This document shows positions 1 to 8,961 of a DNA stretch of 64,000 bases, in pieces (the first letter of the stretch is position 1; every line of letters begins with the position of its first letter). The stretch lies in contig NZ_CP016379.1 of assembly GCF_003991135.1 (NCBI RefSeq), positions 806,001 through 870,000 of the forward strand, given 5' to 3'. The notes beneath the pieces are model-generated. The model was not told where the DNA came from and made no database searches. It saw only the letters and a program-made list of their open reading frames with translations. Position numbers and translations under genes: made by a program. The DNA comes from Anoxybacter fermentans. GTDB taxonomy: Bacteria; Bacillota; Halanaerobiia; DY22613.

Positions 1-310
1 GGGGTTAGGTTATTTGGTGCAGAGTTAGGCCTAACATAATTATAAAAATAAATAAACATAAAGATAAGCTGATTAGCGGAAACAAAGTTATTAAAACCTT
101 TACGTTGCTTATACCAATCTTTAAAAGTTCCAAAGAAAGATTCAATTATATTAAAAAGACTTTACTTGAATATGTTTTGAGCCATCAAAGATTGATTTGA
201 TTGGTACACGATAAGCGGCTAATCTGTCAGAAACAATGGAATTTGGTTTTCCATGATACTTTTTAGCATCATGAAGAAGGATAAAGGCTTGTTTAGAATT
301 ACGGTAAGGT
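1..310 (-). pseudogene. IS6-like DDE transposase remnant
   Basis: Reading the minus strand, the fragment gives HGKPNSIVSDRLAAYRVP followed, after a frame break near position 165, by NIIESFFGTFKDWYKQRKGF and FYNYVRPNSAP. This is the C-terminal half of an IS6/IS240-type transposase, with a catalytic Asp region, the IES...GTFKD motif and the final YN-VRP motif. The frame break and lack of an N-terminus show that it is dead. It runs off the left window edge, and its upstream end joins directly to the IS3 remnant, so one element inserted into or recombined with the other. Confidence 0.75.
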
Positions 311-890
311 GAGAGATATAATACTTCATATAATCACTTACAATATCATATACTTCCATAAAACTGTTAAACTTATTACGACTATAACATTTTTCTTCAA
401 GTATCGAATGAAATGATTCTATATGGGCATTCATATTTGGTGTTTTTACAGGAATTCTTTGATGTTCCATGTTAATACCTTATATATGTTTTCAAATTCA
501 TTAGAAATAAACTGGGGACCGTTATCTGTTCTTATTTTTGGTATCTTTATCCCTTTAATTAACTGTCTTATTCTCAACGAGTTCTTAAGAACTCTACAGG
601 CATTTTTAGCAGTACATAGTAATCCTAAATGATAATCGATTACTTGACGATCAAAAACATCTATCAGTGATAATGGAAAGAAAAATTGCTCAGTACCATG
701 TATGTAGCTATATTTTATATCTATTTCCTAGAGTTGATTTGATGAATCTATCTTATCCCTTTTTGTTAATCTTCGAGGGTATTTCTTTTTAACTTTACGC
801 TGTGGTTTTAAGATATTTAGTTCCTTGCAAAGTCTGTAAACTTTCTTATGATTGATTTGAAGGTAATAATCTTGCTGAAGACATACTGTT
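310..890 (-). pseudogene. IS3-family OrfB transposase remnant
   Basis: Minus-strand translation shows HKKVYRLCKELNILKPQRK, then EIDIKYSYIHGTEQFFFPLS, IDVFDRQVIDYHLG, IRTDNGPQFISNEFENIY and, in another frame, HIESFHSILEEKCYSRNKF. These match the rve integrase core of IS3/IS150 OrfB, with the three catalytic positions visible as D in EIDIKY, D in TDNGPQF and E in HIESFH. An in-frame stop near 730 and a frameshift near 475 make it non-functional. The N-terminal helix-turn-helix ORF is absent. It truncates the PPC-domain gene fragment that follows. Confidence 0.85.
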
Positions 891-897
891 AATTTAC

Positions 898-1257
898 GCA
901 GTTAAAGTTGTAGCTAACCTTCCCGGTATCGGTATTACTCAACCAGATCATCAAGCATGGACTGATTCTCTGATTGATAGTGGGGATTATGATCTGTACA
1001 CCATCTATGTTGATACTTTGGATTACTTAATTGGTGTAAACCTGATAATTTCCGATTGGTGTAAGGTAACTCCAGTAAGAGCAGCTCCAGATTTTAATCT
1101 GTTCCTGTATGATCCAAGTGGAAACTTAGTTGCATCTTCTGAAGGAACTGAGTGTCAGGAAGATATTAAATTTTTCCTAACAGTGACCGGTACTTATACC
1201 ATCAAGGTTTACTCTTATAGTGGTGATGTCGATTACGTATTAGATGTAAGCAATTAA
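898..1257 (+). pseudogene. Truncated tail of a secreted protein with PPC-like beta domain
   Basis: An open frame of 119 codons without its own start begins where the IS3 remnant ends. The sequence has the pattern of a bacterial pre-peptidase C-terminal (PPC) domain: DYDLYTIYVDTLDYLIGVNL, then DFNLFLYDPSGNLVASS, and GTYTIKVYSYSGDVDYVLDV at the end. PPC domains sit at the C-terminus of exported proteases and surface proteins. The start and any signal peptide lie outside the preserved part, so this is a 5'-truncated gene. An ATG at 1018 could start a 79-residue product, but it has no ribosome binding site and would begin inside the domain. The domain call is by pattern only. Confidence 0.6.
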
Positions 1258-1270
1258 TAGAATAAAAATA

Positions 1271-1300
1271 CCTGAATCCGGTTTTAGGATTCAGGTTTCT
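1271..1300 (+). terminator. Intrinsic terminator after the PPC fragment
   Basis: A perfect 9-bp stem, CCTGAATCC / GGATTCAGG, is followed by TTTCT. It lies 14 bases after the stop codon of the truncated surface-protein gene and is probably its original terminator. Confidence 0.75.
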
Positions 1301-1304
1301 ATAG

Positions 1305-1336
1305 AAAAAGGGCCTCTAGTGTAGGGGTCCTTTTTT
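1305..1336 (+). terminator. Second terminator in tandem
   Basis: The hairpin AAAAAGGGCCTCTA / TAGGGGTCCTTTTTT, with two G-T pairs, ends in a run of six T. Because the A-run precedes and the T-run follows the stem, it can work in both directions. Confidence 0.7.
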
Positions 1337-1420
1337 ATTGGGTTAGTTAGGATTATTTTGAGATCGTTAAATTCCATAATTTACATAATGAATTGGCTGG
1401 ATTTCTTTCAAAAGCCATGC

Positions 1421-1480
1421 TATAATAGATTCCGATGAGAGGACTGGGTATAAAAGAGCATCAATTGCTCTTTTCTTTTT
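1421..1480 (+). other. Possible short transcript: TATAAT box followed by a terminator
   Basis: A perfect TATAAT lies at 1421-1426, and 26 bases further a hairpin AAAAGAGCA / TGCTCTTTT (1452-1474) ends in CTTTTT. There is no ORF between them. A matching -35 box is weak (TGGATT at 1398), so this may be a small RNA or a leader attenuator for the gene at 1538. Confidence 0.35.
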
Positions 1481-1537
1481 GTATTATCGAATACAGTAAA
1501 TGTAAATACAGTTTATTATTGAAAGGAGGACCTGAAA

Positions 1538-2095
1538 GTGTTCCTTAAAGGAATTCGTCCGGTGGTTGTTCTTATTGCATTGATAATAGGACTTGTTGTA
1601 ATTTTTGGTACTCAATATATGGTGCAAACAAAATTTTTGGAAGAGCCCTTTAAAAAAAAGGTCCTCTCTATTGACGGAATTGAAGATGTAAAATTAATTG
1701 AGACAGAAAATGGAAAACAAGTATATTTGATAATGAGGTCTGATGTAGAATTGAAAGATGCATTTCTGGAAGTGAACAGGCTTGCACAGGAGATGTTAAG
1801 TGGGCGGATTGAGATAAAGATTGAGAATCAGGTTTCTCAAGATATGAAAGAACTTTATAAGAGAATGCATTTTGTAATTTATGAGGGGATTGCCAGTGGA
1901 AAATTTACCTGGATGGCTGCTCAGCTTGAGGCTATTGGATTAGAAGCTCAGCTTCAGGATCTGGATGTTCAGGTTGATAACAACTTTGTATATGTAAAAA
2001 TGATTAAGAATGGTGAAGTATTTTGTAAGGTAGTGCCTCGCAAAGCTGAAGGGCTGGCATATATGAAGGAAGAAAGGGGTGAATCCCAATGGTAA
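1538..2095 (+). CDS. Membrane-anchored protein of unknown function, partner of FtsH-like protease
   Basis: The product is 185 residues. Residues 8-29 form one clear N-terminal transmembrane helix; the remaining ~155 residues are soluble, charged and mixed alpha/beta, with no motif I recognise. The start is GTG, chosen because GAAAGGAGG lies at ideal spacing just upstream. Its last codons overlap the start of the FtsH-like gene by 7 bases, so the two are translationally coupled and likely act together. One possibility is that it supplies the extracytoplasmic part that the short FtsH-like protein lacks. It could equally be an adaptor or an inhibitor of the protease. No homologue is recognised with confidence. 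Confidence 0.8.
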   Translation: MFLKGIRPVVVLIALIIGLVVIFGTQYMVQTKFLEEPFKKKVLSIDGIEDVKLIETENGKQVYLIMRSDVELKDAFLEVNRLAQEMLSGRIEIKIENQVSQDMKELYKRMHFVIYEGIASGKFTWMAAQLEAIGLEAQLQDLDVQVDNNFVYVKMIKNGEVFCKVVPRKAEGLAYMKEERGESQW

Positions 2096-3579
2096 AGGAG
2101 ATTGGAATTGGTCTGGGATTGGCAGTTCTAATTTTTTTAGGTATTCAAGGTATTAATATTTTTCCATTTCTTTTTTTTGTAGGAATGTCATATATTCTAC
2201 TAAACTTAATGGAAGCAAGAAGTGGAGGTATGTCGGATAAGTTTGGTAACATTAAAGCAAAAAAATCCTATACTTCCATTCCTAAAGTCACCTTTAATGA
2301 CATTGGTGGACAGGAAACTGCAAAAAAAGAACTTATGGAAGCTCTGGATTTCATCAAAGATGCAGAAAAAATTAAACGCCTGGGAATTCGCCCGCTTAAA
2401 GGAATTCTGTTAACTGGGCCTCCAGGCACGGGTAAAACTTTAATGGCTAAAGCTGCTGCTAATTTAACAGGTTCTGTATTTATAAGTGCTTCAGGTAGTG
2501 AATTTATCGAAATGTATGCTGGTGTAGGTGCTAAAAGGGTAAGGCAGTTGTTTAGTAGAGCACGTGAAATAGCCCGAAGAACTAATGTAAATAATGCTAT
2601 TATCTTTATTGATGAAATTGAGGTATTGGGTGGAAAACGTGGTAGTCACTCAGGTCATATGGAATATGACCAGACTTTAAATCAACTCTTAGTTGAAATG
2701 GACGGACTTTCTATTGATGATGAAGTGAGAATTTTGGTTATAGGCGCCACAAACCGAATTGATATTCTGGATCCAGCTATTCTTCGCCCGGGTCGCTTTG
2801 ACCGGGTTGTAAAGGTGGATTTACCTGATAAAGAAGGTAGACTTCATATCTTAAAAATTCATACTGCTAATAAACCTCTGGCTGATGATGTTAACTTAGA
2901 ACAGATTGCCCGGGAAACTTTTGGTTTTTCCGGTGCTCATCTGGAGAGCCTGACAAATGAGGCTGCTATCCTGGCCTGGAGAGAGAATCAAACCAGGATT
3001 AGTCAAAAACACTTTTTAGAAGCCATAGATAAGGTAATGATGGGTGAGAAGCTGAACCGTAAACCTCAAAAAGAGGAATTGAGGCGTATTGCTGTTCATG
3101 AAACTGGTCATGCTTTGGTAAGTGAACTGGTTCGCCCGGGTTCAGTTTCAAACATTACCATTACTTCCAGAGGACAGGCTTTGGGTTATGTTCGTCATAA
3201 TCCACAAGATGATTTCTATCTTTATACCCAGGATTATCTGGAAGATCAGATAGCCGTTTGCATTGCTGGTGCAGCAGCAGAAGAGTTGATTTTGGGTAAC
3301 CGCAGTACCGGTGCTCAGAATGACTTTCAAAAGGCAGCAGATCTGGCAAAGAAGATTATTTTCTCTGGTATGACATCATTGGGTGTTGTAACTGAAAAAG
3401 ATTTGCCAGTAAATTTAAAACATGAAGAAATGTCCCGGATTCTTAAGGAACAGGAAGAACGGGTTAAAAAATATTTGATCGAAAATAAAGATATTATCCT
3501 GACCATTACCGAAAAACTTCTTAAAGAAGAGAGTTTTACCGGTGATAAATTGAGGAAAATGTTAAAAGAGGTGGCTTAA
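2089..3579 (+). CDS. FtsH-like membrane AAA+ zinc metalloprotease, short form
   Basis: This 496-residue protein is an ATP-dependent protease of the FtsH family, which extracts and degrades membrane and soluble proteins. Residues 5-43 are two closely spaced hydrophobic helices. The AAA+ module has Walker A GPPGTGKT (110-117), Walker B IIFIDE (171-176) and the second region of homology near 221-240 with the arginine-rich ILRPGRFDRV. The peptidase has the zinc motif HETGH (337-341), and the third ligand Asp is visible in NDFQKA. FtsH usually has about 600-650 residues with a ~70-residue periplasmic domain between its two helices; that domain is missing here. The overlapping upstream gene may compensate. 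The family call is firm; the exact role is not known. Confidence 0.9.
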   Translation: MVKEIGIGLGLAVLIFLGIQGINIFPFLFFVGMSYILLNLMEARSGGMSDKFGNIKAKKSYTSIPKVTFNDIGGQETAKKELMEALDFIKDAEKIKRLGIRPLKGILLTGPPGTGKTLMAKAAANLTGSVFISASGSEFIEMYAGVGAKRVRQLFSRAREIARRTNVNNAIIFIDEIEVLGGKRGSHSGHMEYDQTLNQLLVEMDGLSIDDEVRILVIGATNRIDILDPAILRPGRFDRVVKVDLPDKEGRLHILKIHTANKPLADDVNLEQIARETFGFSGAHLESLTNEAAILAWRENQTRISQKHFLEAIDKVMMGEKLNRKPQKEELRRIAVHETGHALVSELVRPGSVSNITITSRGQALGYVRHNPQDDFYLYTQDYLEDQIAVCIAGAAAEELILGNRSTGAQNDFQKAADLAKKIIFSGMTSLGVVTEKDLPVNLKHEEMSRILKEQEERVKKYLIENKDIILTITEKLLKEESFTGDKLRKMLKEVA

Positions 3580-3640
3580 GATAAATTAGAGGGGCTGTCC
3601 CAAAAGTCCCTTTATAACCCCCAAAAGTAAATATTAAAAG

Positions 3641-3680
3641 AAAGGTGTTGTCAGAAATTTTTATAAAGACAACACCTTTT
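3641..3680 (+). terminator. Hairpin at the left end of the IS, upstream of its transposase
   Basis: AAAGGTGTTGTC and GACAACACCTTT form a 12-bp perfect stem followed by more T. Insertion sequences often carry such a barrier against transcription entering from outside; it would also end the ftsH-like transcript. Confidence 0.7.
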
Positions 3681-3699
3681 TTTATGGTAAAATATAAAT

Positions 3700-5323
3700 A
3701 TGAAGAGGAAAAACCATAATAAAAAGACATTTATTGAATATAATATGAATCAGACAATGTTGCCTTTGAGTTTTGATGTGTTTATTCCTGAGAATCATTT
3801 AGTAAGGGTGGTAAATTCAGCTATAGAAAGGATGAATATTGAACCCCTGCTTGAAAAATATAAAGGTGGGGGTAGAAGCAGCTACCATCCGAAAATGATG
3901 CTTAAGGTTATAGTATATGCCTATACTCAGAGAATATATTCATCAAGACGAATTGCCAAGGCACTTCGGGAAAATATTTATTTTATGTGGCTTAGTGGTA
4001 ACAATAAACCTGATTTTCGGACGATAAACCGATTCAGATCAGAGATCATGAAAGATGTTATTGATGAGGTATTTGCATCAGTATTGGAACTTCTTATAGA
4101 AGAAGGATATGTAAAGTTAGAGAATTACTTTTTAGATGGTACAAAAATAGAAGCTAATGCAAACAAATATAGCTTTGTCTGGGGAAAAGCGACAAAGAAG
4201 TACAAAGCAAGGCTTAGGGCAAAAATTAATGAACTTTTAAAAGAGATTGAGAAAACCAACGAAGAAGTACAAAGCAAGGCTTAGGGCAAAAATTAATGAA
4301 CTTTTAAAAGAGATTGAGAAAACCAACGAAGAAGAGAATAGATTGTATGGGGATAATGACCTGGAGGAGATGGGTGAAGGAAAAGAAATAGATTCAAAGA
4401 AACTCGAAGAAAAAATTAAGGAACTTGAAGAACGTCTAGAAAAGAACTCCAAAAACAAGAAGTTAAAGAAAACAATTAAAGAGCTCAAGACTAAATGTCT
4501 TCCCAGAATGAAAAAATATGAGCAACAGGAAGAGATTTTAAATGGACGAAACAGTTATTCTAAAACAGATACTGATGCAACTTTTATGAGAATGAAAGAA
4601 GACCACATGAAAAATGGGCAATTGAAGCCCGCATATAATGTTCAGATAGGTACAGAGAATCAGTTTGTAGTTGGTTATAGTATTCATCAAAGGCCGGCAG
4701 ATTCAAGATGCTTAATACCTCATTTAGAAAAAGTAAAAGAAGTTACAGGTAAGATTCCGGAGAATGTGATAGCTGATTCAGGTTATGGTAGTGAGGAAAA
4801 TTATGATTACTTAGAGAAAGCTAATACTAATATTTATGTTAAGTATAATACTTTTCATAAAGAACAAAAGAAGAAGTTTAAAAATGATATATTTAAAGTA
4901 GAAAACTGGCCGTATGATAAAGAAAACGACGAGTTTATTTGTCCTGTTCAAAGAAGACTCATTTACTGTAAGACAAAAGAAATTAAGACTGAAAATGGAT
5001 ATACTAAACAAATTAGATATTACAAATGCGAAAATTGTGATGAGTGTGAGTTAAAAGAAAATTGTACCAAGGCCAAAGGTGATCGAGTAATAAGAATAAA
5101 TTTTAAATTACGTGAATATAAGCAAAAGGTAAAGGAAAACCTTTGTTCCGATAAAGGTATGAAACTCCGTTCTCAAAGAGCAATAGAAGCGGAATCTGTC
5201 TTTGGAAGGATCAAAGGTAATTGGTCATTCCGGAGATTTCTGCTTCGTGGCCTTGAGAAAGTAAAAATTGAATGGGGTTTACTGTGTATAGCCCATAACC
5301 TGGCTAAACTGGCAACAGTATAG
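3700..5323 (+). pseudogene. IS1182-family transposase, frameshifted by a 67-bp duplication
   Basis: The N-terminal part (from 3700) has the DUF772-type domain of IS1182 transposases, with FIPENHLVRVVNSAIERM and FRTINRFRSE. The C-terminal part has the DDE core, including DSGYGSEENYDYLEKA and a C-terminal cysteine cluster CENCDECELKENC. A 67-bp tandem duplication at 4197-4330 shifts the frame, so the first frame ends at 4284 and the rest continues in the next frame from 4247. Removal of one duplicate copy would restore one uninterrupted gene. The sequence is otherwise intact, which suggests recent inactivation. Confidence 0.88.
4197..4330 (+). repeat. 67-bp tandem duplication inside the transposase gene
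   Basis: The segment starting GAAGTACAAAGCAAGGC occurs at 4197 and again at 4264, exactly 67 bases apart, and is identical over the full unit. Since 67 is not a multiple of three, it breaks the reading frame. Confidence 0.95.
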
Positions 5324-5446
5324 AATGTCAGGTATGGGTTTTTATTTTCTTAACAGAAGAATTTTCAATGAATTTGAAATGAACAATGAAAAAAGGGGCC
5401 ATGCCCAAAAGTAATTAATTACTTTTGGGACAGCCCCTTTATTTAT

Positions 5447-5545
5447 TCATCACTTCCTGTGATGAGGACATTCTTTTCAATCTTACAAAAAGGCAAAACG
5501 AAAAATTTCTATGGAGCTCAAAATTAACTTTTTTATAGTTTAATC
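5447..5545 (-). repeat. Repeat element 1, copy A (half copy next to IS1182)
   Basis: In minus orientation this stretch keeps the inner hairpin (TCATCACTTCCTGTGATGA), the arm TTCTTTTCAATCTTAC, then ACGAAAAATTTCTATGG and the end TAGTTTAATC. The other half is missing at the IS1182 boundary. Confidence 0.8.
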
Positions 5546-5649
5546 ATAATATTTCTTTTTGACTTAAAGGGAGATCTCATTAAATCCCGAAATATTTAAA
5601 AGAAGAAAACTCATAAAAAGCTGGGGTAGGAGGGGAAAGGCAAATCAGA

Positions 5650-7206
5650 ATGATAAGATGGAAAATAACCACTGGAAATAGGGTTGGGATGGTTTATGAT
5701 GTATTACGAGTTTTTGCAGAAGAGAATATCAGTATAATTTCTATGGAAGTAATACCGGAACAGATTCACTTAAAGATAGAACGGCTAAATCAGACTACTG
5801 TTAAAAAATTAAAACAAAAATTATTTAAGATACCGGAGGTTTACAATATTGAATCTGTGGAAGTGATGCCTCAAGAAGAGCGAGAACAGCAGTTGCGTAC
5901 TGTACTCGATTCTATAAGTGAAGGGATTATTGCTATCAATAGAGAAGGAAGAATTACCACTTTAAATCCAGCTTCTGAGAAAATTTTTCACTGCCCTCAA
6001 GAAAAATTATTGAATCAGCCGATTCAGGAATTTTTAGGAGAAGAAGTACCCATTATTTCCTGTCTTCGAGAGGGTAAAAGTTATGATAATAAAGAGATGA
6101 TGATTGATACTCCAGAGGGGAGATCCCACTATTTGACCAGTGGTCGCCCTATTCGGGATGAACACGGTAATGTGATTGGTGCAGTCGCAGTAATGAAAGA
6201 TATTCACCAGGTCCGGCAGTTGATTTATAAAATGACCCAACCATCTATGATTACTTTTGATGATATTATCTATCAAAGTCAGGCTATGCAGCAGGTAGTC
6301 AAATTGGCTGAAAAAGCGGCGCGAAGTAATTCAACTATTTTAATCCGTGGTGAGAGCGGTACCGGCAAAGAACTTTTTGCCAGGGCCATCCATATGTCCA
6401 GTATGCGTAGAGATAAGCCCTTTATCCCCATTAACTGTGGTGCCCTACCTGACTCTTTACTTGAGAGTGAGCTTTTTGGATATGAAGAAGGAACATTTAC
6501 AGGTGCAAGAAAAGGTGGTAAACAGGGGTTATTTGAATTGGCCCAGGGCGGAACACTTTTTTTAGATGAGATTGGGGAATTACCAACCCATTTGCAGGTA
6601 AAACTTCTCCGTGTGCTTCAGGAAGGAAAGGTACGGAGATTGGGAAGCTCGAAGGAACAGACGGTGGATGTTAGAATTATCTCTGCTACTAATAAAAATT
6701 TAGAAAAGATGGTTCAGCATAAGGAATTTAGAGAAGATCTCTATTATAGGTTAAATGTAATTCCCATTAATATTCCACCCCTTCGTCAGCGGCGGGAAGA
6801 TATTCCTCTCCTAATCGATTATTTTTTACAGCTTTTTTCAAGGGAAGTGGGTAAATCCGATCTAAAAATTGAAGATAAGGCAATGAAGGGGCTTTTAGAA
6901 TATGATTGGCCTGGTAATGTAAGGGAACTGAGAAATGCCATAGAAAGGGCTGTTTATCTAACGAATAATAATCGAATAACCTGGTCTGATCTTTTTCCAG
7001 AACAACCGGAATTAAATAAAAGTAATGCAGCAGTTGAAGTCAAAATAAACAGGATTACTGCATTAGAAGAAGTTGTAGCTGCTGCAGAACGCTCATTGCT
7101 GCAAAAGGTGGTAAAAGAATACAACAGTTCACGACAGATGGGAAAAGTATTAGGAGTCTCCCATACTACGGTTTTAAACAAGTTAAAAAAATATAATCTT
7201 CTATAA
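5650..7206 (+). CDS. TyrR-like sigma-54-dependent activator (ACT-PAS-AAA+-HTH)
   Basis: This 518-residue regulator has the TyrR order of domains: an ACT amino-acid-sensing domain (about 3-70), a PAS domain (about 80-190), a sigma-54-interacting AAA+ domain with Walker A GESGTGKE (234-241), and a C-terminal Fis-type helix-turn-helix ending GVSHTTVLNKLKKYNLL, which is close to the TyrR recognition helix. The loop that contacts sigma-54 reads GTFTGA (281-286) instead of GAFTGA. The next gene is a PLP gamma-lyase preceded by TyrR-type boxes and a sigma-54 promoter, so this protein most likely switches on that gene in response to an amino acid. Which amino acid is not visible. Confidence 0.93.
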   Translation: MIRWKITTGNRVGMVYDVLRVFAEENISIISMEVIPEQIHLKIERLNQTTVKKLKQKLFKIPEVYNIESVEVMPQEEREQQLRTVLDSISEGIIAINREGRITTLNPASEKIFHCPQEKLLNQPIQEFLGEEVPIISCLREGKSYDNKEMMIDTPEGRSHYLTSGRPIRDEHGNVIGAVAVMKDIHQVRQLIYKMTQPSMITFDDIIYQSQAMQQVVKLAEKAARSNSTILIRGESGTGKELFARAIHMSSMRRDKPFIPINCGALPDSLLESELFGYEEGTFTGARKGGKQGLFELAQGGTLFLDEIGELPTHLQVKLLRVLQEGKVRRLGSSKEQTVDVRIISATNKNLEKMVQHKEFREDLYYRLNVIPINIPPLRQRREDIPLLIDYFLQLFSREVGKSDLKIEDKAMKGLLEYDWPGNVRELRNAIERAVYLTNNNRITWSDLFPEQPELNKSNAAVEVKINRITALEEVVAAAERSLLQKVVKEYNSSRQMGKVLGVSHTTVLNKLKKYNLL

Positions 7207-7231
7207 TTAGTGTAAAAAAAATTTTCCGTTC

Positions 7232-7249
7232 TGTAAAAAAAACTTTACA
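7232..7249 (+). promoter_or_regulatory. TyrR-type box 1 (probable upstream activator site)
   Basis: TGTAAA-N6-TTTACA is an exact match to the TyrR box consensus. It lies about 170 bases upstream of the sigma-54 promoter, a normal distance for an enhancer-binding protein. A degenerate half box (TGTAAA-N6-TTTCCG) precedes it at 7211-7228. Confidence 0.8.
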
Positions 7250-7310
7250 AGGATTATATTCTGTACTGAAGCTGTTTTCTTTAAATAATTTGGACAATAA
7301 ATCTCTTATC

Positions 7311-7328
7311 TGTAAAAAAAAATTTACA
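7311..7328 (+). promoter_or_regulatory. TyrR-type box 2 (probable upstream activator site)
   Basis: A second perfect TGTAAA-N6-TTTACA palindrome. It is 79 bases from box 1 and about 75 bases upstream of the -24 element, fitting binding by the TyrR-like protein encoded immediately upstream and DNA looping to the promoter. Confidence 0.82.
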
Positions 7329-7402
7329 ATTCCCTTTGGATAATCAGGATGAGAACGTTTGATAGTCCTGTCAATATTGAATTTAAGGCTTTCTTGGTTA
7401 TC

Positions 7403-7418
7403 TGGCATGAAATTTGCA
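7403..7418 (+). promoter_or_regulatory. Sigma-54 promoter of the gamma-lyase gene
   Basis: TGGCAT-N5-TTGCA keeps the essential GG (-24) and GC (-12) dinucleotides with standard spacing. Transcription should begin near 7429, about 50 bases upstream of the start codon. Confidence 0.85.
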
Positions 7419-7481
7419 TAATTATCATGGTGAAATCAAAAAAATCATAAAATTTTGACTGTGATAGGGGGATATAATTTA

Positions 7482-8684
7482 ATGAAGAAAAAGCATCACC
7501 ATGATAAGAACTGGGGCTTTGCAACCCGGGCTGTTCATGTTGGAAGTGAGCCGTGTCCTGTAACAGGTGCTTTAACAACACCTATTTATCAAACATCCAC
7601 TTTTGTTTTCGATGATGTGGATCAGGGAGCCAGACGCTTTGCTGGTGAGGAGGAAGGTTATATTTATACCCGTTTAGGTAATCCTACCCAGCGTGCTCTG
7701 GAAATAAAGATTGCTGATTTAGAAGGTGGAGATGATGCTATTGTTTGCGGTTCTGGAATGGCTGCTGTTTCTGGAATTTTCTTCAGTTTAGTGCGTCAGG
7801 GTGATCATATTGTCGCTGGTGAATCCATTTATGGTTGCACCCATGTTTTTTTATCCGAAATGCTACCGAAATACGGGGTTAATACAACCTTTGTTGATAC
7901 TACTAAACTTGAAAATATTGAAGCTGCTATCCGGAAAAATACAAAAGTTATCTATATCGAATCTCCTACCAATCCGACTATGAGTCTTACTGATATTGAA
8001 GGTGTGGTAGCGCTAGCTAGAAAATATAATTGTAAGGTAGTTATGGATAATACTTTTATGTCACCTTATTTTCAGCGGCCCTTGGAAATGGGAGTGGATA
8101 TTGTTTTACATAGTGCGACGAAATATATCAATGGTCATGGCGATGTAGTGGCAGGAGTTATCATTGGTGACCAGGAATTTATTGATCATTGCCGGATGAC
8201 AGCTATTAAAGATATAGGTGGAATCATTGGACCATTTGAGTGTTATTTGATGATCAGGGGATTGAAAACTTTAGCCATAAGAATGGAAAAATGTAATGCA
8301 AATGCTATGGAGATTGCTCAATTCCTTGAAAATCATCCAAAGGTGGAACGGGTTTACTATCCGGGCTTAAAAAGCCATCCGCAGCATGAACTGGCCAAAA
8401 AACAGATGACTGGATTTGGTGGCATGATGAGTTTTGAACTAATTGGCGGTATTGAAGCAGGTAAGATATTAATGAATAATGTTCAACTCTGTAAATTAGC
8501 TGTTAGTTTAGGGGATGTTGATACATTGATTCAGCATCCGGCCTCTATGACCCACTCTATAGTGCCGCGGGAAGAAAGATTGAAAGCAGGTATCACCGAT
8601 GGGTTGGTCAGGTTATCTGTTGGTATTGAGGATGTGGAAGATATTATTGCTGATTTAGATCAGGCTTTAAATAAAATTAAATAA
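7482..8684 (+). CDS. PLP-dependent Cys/Met metabolism gamma-lyase, probably methionine gamma-lyase
   Basis: This 400-residue enzyme belongs to the cystathionine gamma-synthase/lyase family (fold type I). Seen are the N-terminal [28 protein letters not shown] (contacts PLP phosphate of the partner subunit), and the PLP lysine in [12 protein letters not shown]. Strong match to the methionine gamma-lyase branch, which splits methionine to methanethiol, ammonia and 2-oxobutyrate; a cystathionine lyase or O-acetylhomoserine enzyme cannot be ruled out by eye. The start is ATG at 7482 because AGGGGG lies eight bases upstream. It is a single gene transcribed from the sigma-54 promoter and ends at a repeat element and a terminator. 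Confidence 0.9.
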   Translation: MKKKHHHDKNWGFATRAVHVGSEPCPVTGALTTPIYQTSTFVFDDVDQGARRFAGEEEGYIYTRLGNPTQRALEIKIADLEGGDDAIVCGSGMAAVSGIFFSLVRQGDHIVAGESIYGCTHVFLSEMLPKYGVNTTFVDTTKLENIEAAIRKNTKVIYIESPTNPTMSLTDIEGVVALARKYNCKVVMDNTFMSPYFQRPLEMGVDIVLHSATKYINGHGDVVAGVIIGDQEFIDHCRMTAIKDIGGIIGPFECYLMIRGLKTLAIRMEKCNANAMEIAQFLENHPKVERVYYPGLKSHPQHELAKKQMTGFGGMMSFELIGGIEAGKILMNNVQLCKLAVSLGDVDTLIQHPASMTHSIVPREERLKAGITDGLVRLSVGIEDVEDIIADLDQALNKIK

Positions 8685-8687
8685 AAT

Positions 8688-8813
8688 GATTTTACTGCAA
8701 AAAGCTAATTTTTCGCTTCAAAAGAAATTTTTCGAACCATTTAAAGTTCGATTTCAGTATGGTTAAACGAAAAATTTCTATGGTGCTCAAAATTAGCTTT
8801 TTGCAGTTTGATT
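8688..8813 (-). repeat. Repeat element 1, copy B (internally deleted)
   Basis: Minus orientation, 126 bp, both ends present but the two internal hairpins deleted. Flanked by ATAAAAT (8681-8687) and ATAAAAC (8814-8820), a target duplication with one change. It was inserted between the stop codon of the gamma-lyase gene and its terminator. Confidence 0.85.
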
Positions 8814-8830
8814 ATAAAACAAGTTTTTGG

Positions 8831-8871
8831 AATAGGTAGACAGTTTGTAACTTGTCTACCTATTATTTTTT
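8831..8871 (+). terminator. Terminator of the gamma-lyase transcript
   Basis: AATAGGTAGACA and TGTCTACCTATT form a 12-bp perfect stem followed by ATTTTTT. Element 1 copy B has been inserted between it and the gene. Confidence 0.85.
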
Positions 8872-8961
8872 GTATGGAAAACTTTCTTAAATAATCATTA
8901 AAGGTTTTTTGTTAATTAATATTTTACAGGTTTTCTGTGTAAAAAATAATCTCTTAATCTA

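Larger units (their letters stand above)
3590..5438 (+). mobile_element. IS1182-family insertion sequence, inactivated
   Basis: The element is bounded by perfect 18-bp inverted repeats, AGGGGCTGTCCCAAAAGT at 3590-3607 and its complement at 5421-5438, and is about 1.85 kb long. It carries one transposase gene that is now split. The flanks (TTAG / TTTA) show no clear target duplication. The right end abuts a half copy of repeat element 1, whose other half is absent from the left side, so insertion was followed or accompanied by deletion. Confidence 0.88.

Noticed and set aside
3590-5438. Direct target duplication around the IS1182 element
   Set aside because: The flanking bases TTAG and TTTA do not match, and a half copy of element 1 is missing on the left, so no duplication can be claimed.
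7201-7481. S-adenosylmethionine or T-box riboswitch upstream of the gamma-lyase
   Set aside because: The leader after the sigma-54 start is only about 50 bases, and no conserved riboswitch core is visible.
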